The notes beneath the pieces are model-generated. The model saw nothing but the letters and a program-made list of their open reading frames with translations. It was not told where the DNA came from and made no database searches. Source: Brumimicrobium sp964585545 (GTDB taxonomy: Bacteria > Bacteroidota > Bacteroidia > Flavobacteriales_D > Crocinitomicaceae). From it: a stretch of 64,000 nt of DNA. The position numbers and the translations under genes were made by a program. Numbering within the stretch: the stretch's first letter is position 1; the number at the start of each line of letters is the position of its first letter. Positions 8,886 through 17,699 of the stretch are shown one piece after another. Where the stretch lies: contig CAZPDT010000015.1 of assembly GCA_964585545.1 (NCBI GenBank), positions 1-64,000 of the forward strand, given 5' to 3'.

Positions 8886-10759
8886 AAAAATAAAGCTATC
8901 ATTAATGCTACAATCGTACCTACGGCAAGTCCTCCAACATAAAGTTTAAGGTAACCGTTCTGCGTTCGACTGAAGGCTTTGTTAATACTAAGGTTTACAT
9001 TTCCAATTCCGCAATATATTTTGTCAATAAAATCATGTTGATCAATTTTTGAAAGCCAAACTGTTGGTTTTACGAACAAAACATCGAAGAGTTGGTCAAA
9101 TTTCCAGCCTTGGAAAAAGAAGTTATACAATCCAGATTGCTCAAAAGCATACGTTTCCTTTCGTTTCTTAACGTATACAACATAAGCAATCCAAACACCT
9201 ATAATTGCAACAGCGGCGGTTAATACTTGAAGCCAAATCTCAATGCTGTGCATCCCATCGGCAATTTCTACAGCAGGCAATGTCCCTGCCAATAAATCAG
9301 AAAAGAGGTGAAAATGTCCCCACGCTTCTGGCAATTGAATAAACCCAGCTACAAGCGAAAGGATACCCAGTATTATTAATGGAATTTTAAAACTCATTTT
9401 GGGTTTGTGATCCACTTCCATCTTGGCTTCTCCAAAAAAGGTAATAAATACCATTCTAAAGGTGTAGAGTGCTGTAATAAATGCACCAACAAATCCACAA
9501 ATCCACAACAATAAACTTCCTTTTGTGGAAGCCAATGATAGGAACAAGATTTCATCTTTACTGTAGAATCCTGCGGTAACCAAAGGCAATGCAGCAAGTG
9601 CAGCCGACCCAAATAAGAAGGTCCAATAAACCACAGGTATTTTCTTACGCAATCCACCCATTTTAAACATATCTTGTTCGTGATGCATAGCCAAAATAAC
9701 AGCACCTGCTCCTAAGAAAAGTAAGGCCTTAAAGAAAGCGTGAATCATGAAGTGGAAGATTCCAGCAGACCATGCGCCAACACCTAAAGCAATAAACATG
9801 TAGCCTATTTGACTGATGGTGGAATACGCTAAAACCTTTTTAATATCGCGTTGTGCTAGGGCCGAGAATCCAGCAATAACTAATGTTGCCGCTCCAATAA
9901 TGGCCACCAAAGTTTGAATAGCAGGAGCCATTTCAAACAATACGTTTGTTCTCGCAATTAAATACACTCCAGCGGTTACCATGGTTGCCGCGTGAATTAA
10001 AGCACTTACAGGAGTAGGTCCTGCCATCGCATCGGGAAGCCAAGTATGGAGTGGAAGTTGAGCAGACTTTCCGATTGCTCCAGCCAATAACAAAACAGAG
10101 GCCCAAGAGACACTTGTCCCTCCCATTGCATAAACATCAGGCGCTTGAGAAAGAATATCTTGAATGTTTAAAGTTCCAAAATCTTTAACCAGAATAAATA
10201 ACCCAATCAACATGGCTGTATCGCCAATACGGGTCACAATAAATGCTTTTCTCGCTGCATAATTGTTAAAAGGATTTTTATACCAAAAACCAATAAGCAA
10301 ATAACTACAAAGACCAACACCTTCCCAACCGAGATAAACGAGCAATAAGTCATTCCCCAATACGAGCAACAACATTGAACAAACAAAAAGATTCAAATAA
10401 GCAAAGAATCTTGAAAACCCTTCATCGCCCTCCATGTATTCTATGGAGAACCAATGAATAAGGAATCCAACAAAAGTAATTACAAAGATAAAAACCAAGG
10501 ACATTGGGTCGAGGTAAAGCGAAATTTCTGGAGAGAAATCTTTAATACTGAACCAGGTCCATAATGTTTGTTCATAGAAATTTCCATCGGGAGGGGAAGA
10601 CAAGAATCCGATTCCGATAATTAATGTAAGCAAGGCAGAAATCCCGAGGGTAGCTGTTCCGATATAACCACTCAGTTTACCTAACCTTTTTCCGTAAATA
10701 GCCAAAACTATAAAGCTAATTAAAGGCAATGTGGGGACGAGCCATAAAAGGTTCAACAT
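8882..10759 (-). CDS. nuoL: NADH-quinone oxidoreductase subunit L
   Basis: NuoL is the distal antiporter-like pump subunit of complex I, with the long lateral helix that ties the membrane arm together. The 625-residue protein matches the family length. It carries LGWEGVGLCSYLLIGFWY, LPLHTWLPDAMAGPTPVSAL and DIKKVLAYSTISQIGYM. The C-terminal region (about 470-625) contains a polar stretch and a final hydrophobic helix, as expected. It lies 65 bases after nuoK, one of the larger gaps in the operon. Confidence 0.97.
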   Translation of the reverse strand: MLNLLWLVPTLPLISFIVLAIYGKRLGKLSGYIGTATLGISALLTLIIGIGFLSSPPDGNFYEQTLWTWFSIKDFSPEISLYLDPMSLVFIFVITFVGFLIHWFSIEYMEGDEGFSRFFAYLNLFVCSMLLLVLGNDLLLVYLGWEGVGLCSYLLIGFWYKNPFNNYAARKAFIVTRIGDTAMLIGLFILVKDFGTLNIQDILSQAPDVYAMGGTSVSWASVLLLAGAIGKSAQLPLHTWLPDAMAGPTPVSALIHAATMVTAGVYLIARTNVLFEMAPAIQTLVAIIGAATLVIAGFSALAQRDIKKVLAYSTISQIGYMFIALGVGAWSAGIFHFMIHAFFKALLFLGAGAVILAMHHEQDMFKMGGLRKKIPVVYWTFLFGSAALAALPLVTAGFYSKDEILFLSLASTKGSLLLWICGFVGAFITALYTFRMVFITFFGEAKMEVDHKPKMSFKIPLIILGILSLVAGFIQLPEAWGHFHLFSDLLAGTLPAVEIADGMHSIEIWLQVLTAAVAIIGVWIAYVVYVKKRKETYAFEQSGLYNFFFQGWKFDQLFDVLFVKPTVWLSKIDQHDFIDKIYCGIGNVNLSINKAFSRTQNGYLKLYVGGLAVGTIVALMIALFL

Positions 10760-10824
10760 ACTTTTAAATTTTTATTTTGTTATAATTTCTAATTCTCATT
10801 TCATCAATATTGCACACTGTATTA

Positions 10825-11133
10825 TCAGTCTTTCAACTTATTGAGTTCTTTAATATCAAGCGAATTGTATTTTCTAAATATCTGTACAACAAGTGCCAAC
10901 CCAATAGCCACCTCTGCTGCTGCAACAGCAAAAATAAATAAGGCCATCACCTGGCCATCTACATCGTGCAAATGTGTGCTTGCTACGATAAAAGCCAGTA
11001 TTGTGGCATTCATCATAATTTCAATGGAAACCAACATAAAAATAATATTTCGTCGAATCATCACCCCAGTGAGTCCGAGCAAAAATATAATTGCGGCCAA
11101 TAACAAACCAGTTTCTAAAGGTATTTGTGTCAT
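10825..11133 (-). CDS. nuoK: NADH-quinone oxidoreductase subunit K
   Basis: This small three-helix membrane subunit of complex I is homologous to MrpC. The 102-residue product contains GLTGVMIRRNIIFMLVSIEI and AAAEVAIGLALVVQIFR, which hold the two conserved membrane glutamates. It follows nuoJ by 11 bases. A longer antisense open frame across this gene and nuoJ is a shadow. Confidence 0.97.
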   Translation of the reverse strand: MTQIPLETGLLLAAIIFLLGLTGVMIRRNIIFMLVSIEIMMNATILAFIVASTHLHDVDGQVMALFIFAVAAAEVAIGLALVVQIFRKYNSLDIKELNKLKD

Positions 11134-11144
11134 AATTCTAAATA

Positions 11145-11681
11145 TTAATCAAGTTCTTCTTTCTCATCTTGTAAATAACGATGGTATTCTTTTTGTTTTA
11201 CTTTACCAATATGGTATGCTCCAACAGTTGCACTCATTAATAGCATCGCCACCATTTCAACACCAAGAATATATTTTGTATAAAGTGCTATTCCAACCTC
11301 TTTGGGTTGAATAGGAATTAGTTCAGCATCTACTGAATTGGATGTCACTGCCATATAAATAAACTCTATCAACAAGATCAAACACAAAATAGAAGGACCA
11401 ATCCAAGCCTTAAAAGAGAGCCATTCCTTTTCTTTTTGGGCAGTTTCTTTGCCCAAGTTGAACATCATAACAACGAATATAAACAAAACGATAATTGCTC
11501 CGGCGTAGATAATCACCTCAAGTGCTGCAATGTAAGGCGCTCCTAAAACGAAAAAGATAACCGCTAGAGCCAAGAATGAGGCAATAGAATAAAGCAATGC
11601 ATGTACTGCATGTGTACGCGTAATAACCATCAAGGTAGAAATAATCGCTACAATAGCTGAAATGTAAAATATTATATTCAT
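11145..11681 (-). CDS. nuoJ: NADH-quinone oxidoreductase subunit J
   Basis: This is a membrane subunit of complex I near the quinone/proton-transfer interface. The 178-residue product has five predicted helices and the conserved glycine-rich segment VIIYAGAIIVLFIFVVMMFNL around residues 57-77. Its start overlaps the nuoI stop by 4 bases (11678-11681), a typical coupled junction. Confidence 0.96.
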   Translation of the reverse strand: MNIIFYISAIVAIISTLMVITRTHAVHALLYSIASFLALAVIFFVLGAPYIAALEVIIYAGAIIVLFIFVVMMFNLGKETAQKEKEWLSFKAWIGPSILCLILLIEFIYMAVTSNSVDAELIPIQPKEVGIALYTKYILGVEMVAMLLMSATVGAYHIGKVKQKEYHRYLQDEKEELD

Positions 11682-12202
11682 GGCATCAACGATTTTGGAT
11701 TTACTGGTTTATCTTCTTTTTCTCCCTCTCCTTTGGCTTTAACACCCCAAGCAACACCAGCTTCTTTATAATAATGGTAACCGTGGTATTTTCCTTCCCC
11801 ACTAATCAAGAGATCTTCTTTTTCATAAACCAAATTCTGACGGTTGTATTCTGCCATTTCAAAATCTGGAGTCAATTGAATTGAATAAGTTGGGCAAGCC
11901 TCTTCACACAATCCACAAAAGATACAACGAGAAAAGTTAATCCTAAAGAAATCTGGATAGCGTCTTCCATCTTCATCTTCGGTTGCTTGAAGTGCAATAC
12001 AATCTGTAGGACAGGCTTCTGCACACAAGTTACAAGCAACACAACGTTCTTTTCCATCTGGATCTCGCGAAAGAATAATTCGCCCTCTATATCTGGGCGC
12101 TAAATAGGCCTTTTTTTCGGGGTATTCAACAGTTATAGGCTTTTTGAACAGCCTAATAAAAGTGAGCCAAATCGTTCTTAAATTACTAAAAAATACACTC
12201 AT
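11678..12202 (-). CDS. nuoI: NADH-quinone oxidoreductase subunit I (2x[4Fe-4S])
   Basis: NuoI passes electrons through clusters N6a and N6b toward NuoB. In 174 residues, both ferredoxin motifs are intact: C54, C57, C60, C64 and C93, C96, C99, C103. The segments around them (PRYRGRIILSRDPDGKERC and FFRINFSRCIFCGLCEEAC) and the C-terminal LVYEKEDLLISG are strikingly close to E. coli NuoI from memory. Start and length agree with the family. It lies 39 bases after nuoH and overlaps nuoJ. Confidence 0.97.
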   Translation of the reverse strand: MSVFFSNLRTIWLTFIRLFKKPITVEYPEKKAYLAPRYRGRIILSRDPDGKERCVACNLCAEACPTDCIALQATEDEDGRRYPDFFRINFSRCIFCGLCEEACPTYSIQLTPDFEMAEYNRQNLVYEKEDLLISGEGKYHGYHYYKEAGVAWGVKAKGEGEKEDKPVNPKSLMP

Positions 12203-12241
12203 TAATAATAATTTTTATATATTAATCACACCATTTATTCC

Positions 12242-13198
12242 TTACGCCAATGCCAAAACAATCGCTCCTGTAACCATAACATTAACCAATGCTAAAGGCA
12301 GGAGAACCTTCCAGCCGTATTGCATCAATTGGTCATACCGCGGTCGTGCAAGCGCAGCACGAAAAAGTATAAAAAGTGATATGAAAATAAACATTTTAAT
12401 CAAAAACCACGCTGCTGGTGGTAAAAATGAAGGCCCTAACCAGCCTCCAAAGTACAAAACAGTTACCATTGAAGAAATAAGCACAACACCTAAATACTCT
12501 CCTATAAAGAACATTCCGAATTTCATTCCTGAATATTCTGAGTGGAAACCTGCCGCCAACTCACTCTCAGCTTCGGGCAAATCAAAAGGTGCACGGTGCG
12601 TTTCTGCAACTCCGGCAATAAAAAATATAATAAATCCTAAAAATTGAGGGACAATATTCCACATTCCCTTTTGTGCTTCTACAATATCACGCAAATTAAA
12701 ACTTCCTGCCATAACAACAACCCCCATTAAAGCAAGTGCCATAAATACTTCATAAGAAATCATTTGTGCTGTTCCTCGAATCCCACCAAGAAGAGAATAT
12801 TTATTGTTGGAAGACCATCCTCCAAGCGCAACACTATAGGCCGCAAGAGAAGACATTCCAAGAATAAACAAAAGTCCAATATTGAGATCTGCAACAGAAA
12901 TAAGAGGGGTAAAAGGAATAATAGCCAAAGAACATAAAGTACATATCATTACAATCATTGGCGCAAGAATAAATACCTTTTTATCTGCAAATTTCGGTAT
13001 CCAATCTTCCTTAAAGAACATTTTAATCATATCTGCTAAAACCTGTAGCAATCCAAAAGGTCCTGTTCTGTTTGGTCCTAATCGATCTTGAAAAGCAGCG
13101 AGTAATCTTCTTTCCACGTAAATTAATCCTGCGGCAATAGTGACCATTATAAGAAGGACGCCAACAATTATTAAAATTTCTGTACCGACTTCACTCAT
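12242..13198 (-). CDS. nuoH: NADH-quinone oxidoreductase subunit H
   Basis: NuoH is the membrane subunit that forms the quinone chamber with NuoB and NuoD. The 318-residue, eight-helix product has RRLLAAFQDRLGPNRTGPFG (30-49), the acidic loop AETHRAPFDLPEAESELAAG and the C-terminal ARPRYDQLMQYGWK. It lies 12 bases after nuoG. An antisense open frame (12144-12647) over this gene is a shadow. Confidence 0.97.
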   Translation of the reverse strand: MSEVGTEILIIVGVLLIMVTIAAGLIYVERRLLAAFQDRLGPNRTGPFGLLQVLADMIKMFFKEDWIPKFADKKVFILAPMIVMICTLCSLAIIPFTPLISVADLNIGLLFILGMSSLAAYSVALGGWSSNNKYSLLGGIRGTAQMISYEVFMALALMGVVVMAGSFNLRDIVEAQKGMWNIVPQFLGFIIFFIAGVAETHRAPFDLPEAESELAAGFHSEYSGMKFGMFFIGEYLGVVLISSMVTVLYFGGWLGPSFLPPAAWFLIKMFIFISLFILFRAALARPRYDQLMQYGWKVLLPLALVNVMVTGAIVLALA

Positions 13199-13210
13199 CT
13201 TTTATTCAGT

Positions 13211-15898
13211 TTATAGTTTTTTAAAATCTGCCCAAAATGGATAGGTAAATCCTGCGGTTTCTTTGAATCCTTTAGGAATTCCAAGTATACCTTTAGCAAG
13301 AGAATTATCCAATTTAACTTGTAAACTTATTGTATTGTCATTATAGTTAATTTCTATCTGATCTCCATCTTCAATTGAATGCTTCTTTGCATCTTCATCA
13401 TTCATAAAGAACTTGGTTTCTGGAATTTGTTTTTCAACCGCTGGAGATTGGGCTGTCAATTCCTCAGAACCGTAGATATAATAAACAGGTAATGCAAACA
13501 ATTGTCCTTCTTTAGGAGCAAAAGCTGTAGGAACAACGTTAAAATCTCCTGAATCATTCTTAGAAGCCTCTAAAAGCCGTTTACCTGGGTTTCCACCATG
13601 CAACTCCCCTCCTACCTCGATTTGGTATTTGTTAATTGCTTGTGCTGAATTCCACCCTGGTGCCCAATAGAATGATGTAGCCGATGAAGGCTGTCTGCCT
13701 TGGAAACCTTCCATGGTATAAGTCATTGGCGAATCCTTATCTACTGGTGGTTTTTCTTCACTCACATCCTTGTTTGCACGTTTCGATGTTCTTCCAGAGA
13801 ATCTGTGTGGAGAACGTGGGATTTTTTGAGTTCCTACTTCTAAATCTGCATTAGGACCTGCCTCTTCAACAAGCTTTAGATCGGGATAATCCTTTACTAA
13901 ATCTGCTACCACTTGATCAAAATGATAATCTTCTCCTTTTTCAAGCAGTTCTGCTAACCAAGCCCAACTGCTTTGCATATCATTTTCAGGCACAAATGTT
14001 TGATAAAAACGCTGTGCTCTTCCTTCATTGTTTACAGCTGTACCTGTAGATTCTGCATATGTTCCTGCAGGCAAGACATAATCGTTTAATCTTGTTGTTT
14101 CATTGTGTAAACTTTCCAAACTTATCGCATGCTTTGCATTCGTATAAAGATTTTCGATCTGCTTTGCATCTGTTCTGTGAAACAAATCATTTTCTAAAGT
14201 AACCAATACATCAGCACTTTCTTTACAAGCATCTTCTAAATAATTTTCTGTCAATAATGCCAGTCCCATAGAGTTCACCTCAGGAACATTATAGATAATA
14301 CCCGTTTCTTCATTTTGTCCTTTAAGTGCATACGCCAAACTCGCTGAAGCATCCACAATTGCTTCACTAAACAGACTTACACCAGAAACAATTAAAGGTT
14401 TTTGTGCTGATTTTAGGTTCTTAGCGATGGCCTTTACTGATTTTACAGTTTCAGCATCAAGCCCTTCTACTTTAGGATATTTACTGTCTATTTCATGCGC
14501 TACAGCCTGCGCCAATCTCGCAATATCATCAGGTGCACAATAAAAGCTTTCAGTAGCAATATTATTGAGTTTTGTTTTATGCGTTGTAGCCACATAAAAT
14601 GGCCCTTTCTCATTTTGTACCAACTGTTTAACAGAATAGTTGTCCCACTCCGAAATCCGCATCTCTCCTGCTTTCTTATTGGGTGCAGTTTTTGCTGTTT
14701 GACGCAGTGCCAACGCCAGCATTGGTGCAGTATTGGTTAAATCTTCTCCTATTACAAAAACAGCGTCAAAGGATTCTGCTTCTTTCATTGATGGTGTTCT
14801 CACTTGTCCATCCTTTAGAATATTTTTAACCTTATTCACCAATTTTCCTTCTTGTGCAGATACTCCCGCATAAAAATTGTCTTTTCCAACCGCTTTTTGA
14901 AGTAAGAAATTGGACTCAAGTGATGCTCGGGGAGAACCAATACCAATGGTTTTCTTACTAGAAGATAAAAGTTTTTTGATTTCTTTCAAGGCCACTTCTT
15001 TTTCGATTTGTCCTTGCTCAGCATCTCCCTTCTTAACATCTAGCTTTTTGAAAGGATGTAGAATTCTGTTTTCACTGTTGGTATATTCATAACCAAATCG
15101 ACCTCTGTCACAAAGGAAATAACCGTTTATATCACTATTGTAACGCGTAAGCACCCTTCTAATTGATCCATACCTTTCACTCACAAGAATATTGCATCCC
15201 AAACTACATCCATGACAAACCGAAGGTGCTGAGGTCAAATCCCACTTTCTGGTATAATGCTTCTTTAATGTCTTGTCTGTAAACACACCTGTTGGACAAA
15301 CCTCAACTAAATTCCCACTAAATTCACTTTCTAGAGTTCCTTCACTACTGCGTCCAAAGAACACAGAGTCATGAGATGAAAACACGTTAAAGTCGGTACC
15401 ATCTGCATAATCATTATAAAACCGGACACAACGGTAACATTGAATACAACGGTTCATTTCATGATTGATAAATGGTCCCAAATATTGATTGTTATGTGTT
15501 CTTTTATTGAACTCATAACGTCGGTAATTGTGACCACTCATTACAGTCATATCTTGTAGATGACATTCACCACCTTCGTCACAAACAGGGCAATCATGTG
15601 GATGATTGAGCATTAAAGCTTCGATATTTCCTGCTCTAAATTCTTTTGCTTTCGGGCCTTCAATAGAAATTCTCATTCCATCAGAAACACGCTCCATACA
15701 AGCCATTACGAGTCTTCCACGTGTGTCTTCTTCATCTTTGAAGTTAAGGACGGCACACTGACGGCAAGCACCAACAGAGTCGAGTTCTGGATGCCAACAG
15801 AAATAAGTAAGATTCAATCCTAAAGAAAGACAAGTTTCCAGAAGATTCTTTCCTTCTTCTACCTCATACTCTTTATTATCTATATATATTGTCGCCAT
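13211..15898 (-). CDS. nuoG: NADH-quinone oxidoreductase subunit G, long E. coli-type
   Basis: NuoG carries several Fe-S clusters of the peripheral arm. Visible ligands are C34, C45, C48, C67 for the [2Fe-2S] centre; H99, C103, C106, C112 for N5; C151, C154, C157, C201 for N4; and C228, C231, C235, C263 for the extra cluster N7 that only some lineages keep. A large molybdopterin-oxidoreductase-like domain follows. Beyond residue 690 the motifs SPHRFSGRT, YTMEGFQG, WAPGWNSAQAINK and EVGGELHGGNPGKRLLE closely resemble E. coli NuoG from memory. At 895 residues it is as long as the E. coli protein. Confidence 0.96.
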   Translation of the reverse strand: MATIYIDNKEYEVEEGKNLLETCLSLGLNLTYFCWHPELDSVGACRQCAVLNFKDEEDTRGRLVMACMERVSDGMRISIEGPKAKEFRAGNIEALMLNHPHDCPVCDEGGECHLQDMTVMSGHNYRRYEFNKRTHNNQYLGPFINHEMNRCIQCYRCVRFYNDYADGTDFNVFSSHDSVFFGRSSEGTLESEFSGNLVEVCPTGVFTDKTLKKHYTRKWDLTSAPSVCHGCSLGCNILVSERYGSIRRVLTRYNSDINGYFLCDRGRFGYEYTNSENRILHPFKKLDVKKGDAEQGQIEKEVALKEIKKLLSSSKKTIGIGSPRASLESNFLLQKAVGKDNFYAGVSAQEGKLVNKVKNILKDGQVRTPSMKEAESFDAVFVIGEDLTNTAPMLALALRQTAKTAPNKKAGEMRISEWDNYSVKQLVQNEKGPFYVATTHKTKLNNIATESFYCAPDDIARLAQAVAHEIDSKYPKVEGLDAETVKSVKAIAKNLKSAQKPLIVSGVSLFSEAIVDASASLAYALKGQNEETGIIYNVPEVNSMGLALLTENYLEDACKESADVLVTLENDLFHRTDAKQIENLYTNAKHAISLESLHNETTRLNDYVLPAGTYAESTGTAVNNEGRAQRFYQTFVPENDMQSSWAWLAELLEKGEDYHFDQVVADLVKDYPDLKLVEEAGPNADLEVGTQKIPRSPHRFSGRTSKRANKDVSEEKPPVDKDSPMTYTMEGFQGRQPSSATSFYWAPGWNSAQAINKYQIEVGGELHGGNPGKRLLEASKNDSGDFNVVPTAFAPKEGQLFALPVYYIYGSEELTAQSPAVEKQIPETKFFMNDEDAKKHSIEDGDQIEINYNDNTISLQVKLDNSLAKGILGIPKGFKETAGFTYPFWADFKKL

Positions 15899-15925
15899 TT
15901 TCGCTATATATTTAAATACATTTTA

Positions 15926-17197
15926 TTAATAAGGGCATTTATGATCGTGAATATGTTGTTCAAAATCTTCCTTAAAATACTTTAAAGCACTTTGAAGCGG
16001 TTCCATTGCTCCAGGTGCAAGCGCACAAAAGGTATTACCAGGCGCCATATAATCAGTTTGAAAAGAAAGAATATCAATATCCTTTTTACTTCCCCTTCCC
16101 AATTCAAGTTTATTCAGCAATTTCGCCGTCCACGGTAAACCTTCACGGCACGGTGTACACCAGCCGCACGATTCTTGAGCGAAAAAGCGTTCCAAATTAA
16201 GTACCATACCAACAGGACAAGTTTTATCGTCCAGAACAATTAATGTTCCTGTTCCCAAACGACTCCCTGCTCCCGCTACACCTTCATAATCCATCTTAAT
16301 ATCGAGGTGCTCCTCAACCAAGAAATCCGTTGATGCACCACCAGGTAAAACACCACGGAATTTATATCCTTCTTTCATTCCTCCTGCATGCTCTTCCATA
16401 ATTTCTCGAAGTGTAACACCCAACGGAAGTTCCCAAATAGCAGGATTTTTTACACGACCACTTGCACCATAAAGTTTTGTTCCTCCTCCTTTATCGGAAT
16501 TACTAAGATCTTTATACCATTCTGGTCCTTTATGTAGGATTGGGGCAACATTACAAAATGTTTCAACATTATTTACAATTGTAGGTTTACCAAAAAGTCC
16601 ACTCACTTGTGGAAAAGGAGGCTTACTTCTAGGATTGGCACGTTTTCCTTCGAGTGCATTCAACAAAGCAGTTTCCTCACCACAAATATACCGTCCCACA
16701 CTGGTGTGCAGCATCATTTCCAAATTGAAATCATTGCCTAAGATCTTCTTTCCCAAATACCCAGCATCGTAGGCTTCCTGAAGTGCTTTTTCAATCACGT
16801 CGGCTCCTTGATGATAAGCATACCGCAAGAAAATAAAAGAAGAGCTTGCTTGAATAGCATAAGCACTAATAATCATCCCTTCGATTAATTGATGGGGATT
16901 TCCTTCAACCAATAAACGGTCTTTAAAAGTCCCTGGTTCCATCTCATCACCGTTACAAACGATGTATTTGGGTTCGGGTGAACCCTCACCAGTAGGGACG
17001 AAACTCCATTTTAATCCAGTAGGGAATCCAGCACCACCACGACCGCGAAGGTCAGATTTCTTCACTTCTTCAATGACCTCTCCAGGTGTCATTTTCATGG
17101 CTTTTTTTAGTCCTTGGTAGCCACCTACTTTTTCGTATTCTTTAAGTGTTAGCCAAGAGCCATCACTTTTTATATGTCCAGTTAAAGGTTTTTCCAT
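15926..17197 (-). CDS. nuoF: NADH-quinone oxidoreductase subunit F (NADH/FMN-binding)
   Basis: This subunit oxidises NADH with FMN and passes electrons to cluster N3. The 423-residue product shows the glycine-rich FMN/NADH site SDLRGRGGAGFPTGLKW (about 49-65), GRYICGEETALLNALEG, and the C-terminal [4Fe-4S] motif SCGWCTPCREG with a fourth cysteine in GNTFCALAPGA. It is 6 bases after nuoE. The start at 17197 agrees with other NuoF N-termini. Confidence 0.97.
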   Translation of the reverse strand: MEKPLTGHIKSDGSWLTLKEYEKVGGYQGLKKAMKMTPGEVIEEVKKSDLRGRGGAGFPTGLKWSFVPTGEGSPEPKYIVCNGDEMEPGTFKDRLLVEGNPHQLIEGMIISAYAIQASSSFIFLRYAYHQGADVIEKALQEAYDAGYLGKKILGNDFNLEMMLHTSVGRYICGEETALLNALEGKRANPRSKPPFPQVSGLFGKPTIVNNVETFCNVAPILHKGPEWYKDLSNSDKGGGTKLYGASGRVKNPAIWELPLGVTLREIMEEHAGGMKEGYKFRGVLPGGASTDFLVEEHLDIKMDYEGVAGAGSRLGTGTLIVLDDKTCPVGMVLNLERFFAQESCGWCTPCREGLPWTAKLLNKLELGRGSKKDIDILSFQTDYMAPGNTFCALAPGAMEPLQSALKYFKEDFEQHIHDHKCPY

Positions 17198-17203
17198 TTT
17201 GGT

Positions 17204-17692
17204 TTATTTATATTTATCCAAAATATCGTCTAGTTGTTCAATTTTAACATCACGATGTAAATCTTCATCAATTAGAATTGTTGGAGCGCTATCGCAAGCA
17301 CCTAGGCAAACAATTGGCAATAATGTAAACCGATCGTCCTCCGTAGTTTCTCCTAAATCCAATCCCAACTTTTTCTTTATCGCTTCTATCAGCTCTTCAT
17401 ATCCCATAATCCAACAGCTCACACTATTACAAACAAAGATAACGTGTCGACCTACGGGTTCACGAAATATAATGTTATAGAATGTTGCTACTCCATCAAT
17501 TTCCGACACGCCCATTTCTAGAACAGGTGCCAATTCTTCAAGTGCCTCATCTGATACCCAACGGTTGTACTTTTGAACCACTTTTAAGGCATCAATACAT
17601 GCATTTCTTTTTTGAGGAACGTGTTCAAAATACGCCTCAATCTCTTTCCATGCTTCTGCTGATATAACGGGTTTTTTCTCTTCCATTACCAT
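17204..17692 (-). CDS. nuoE: NADH-quinone oxidoreductase subunit E ([2Fe-2S])
   Basis: NuoE carries the off-path [2Fe-2S] cluster N1a in the NADH-dehydrogenase module. All four ligands are visible: C88 and C93 in FVCNSVSCW, C129 and C133 in CLGACDSAP. Length 162 matches E. coli NuoE. It lies 7 bases after nuoCD. A second ATG two codons in (17686) is an equally possible start. Confidence 0.96.
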   Translation of the reverse strand: MVMEEKKPVISAEAWKEIEAYFEHVPQKRNACIDALKVVQKYNRWVSDEALEELAPVLEMGVSEIDGVATFYNIIFREPVGRHVIFVCNSVSCWIMGYEELIEAIKKKLGLDLGETTEDDRFTLLPIVCLGACDSAPTILIDEDLHRDVKIEQLDDILDKYK

Positions 17693-17699
17693 TTATTAT

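Noticed and set aside
10841..11314. 157-residue antisense frame over nuoJ/nuoK
   Set aside because: It is the reverse of clear membrane-protein coding; codons follow the nuo genes.
12144..12647. 167-residue antisense frame over nuoI/nuoH
   Set aside because: Shadow of nuoH; no family likeness.
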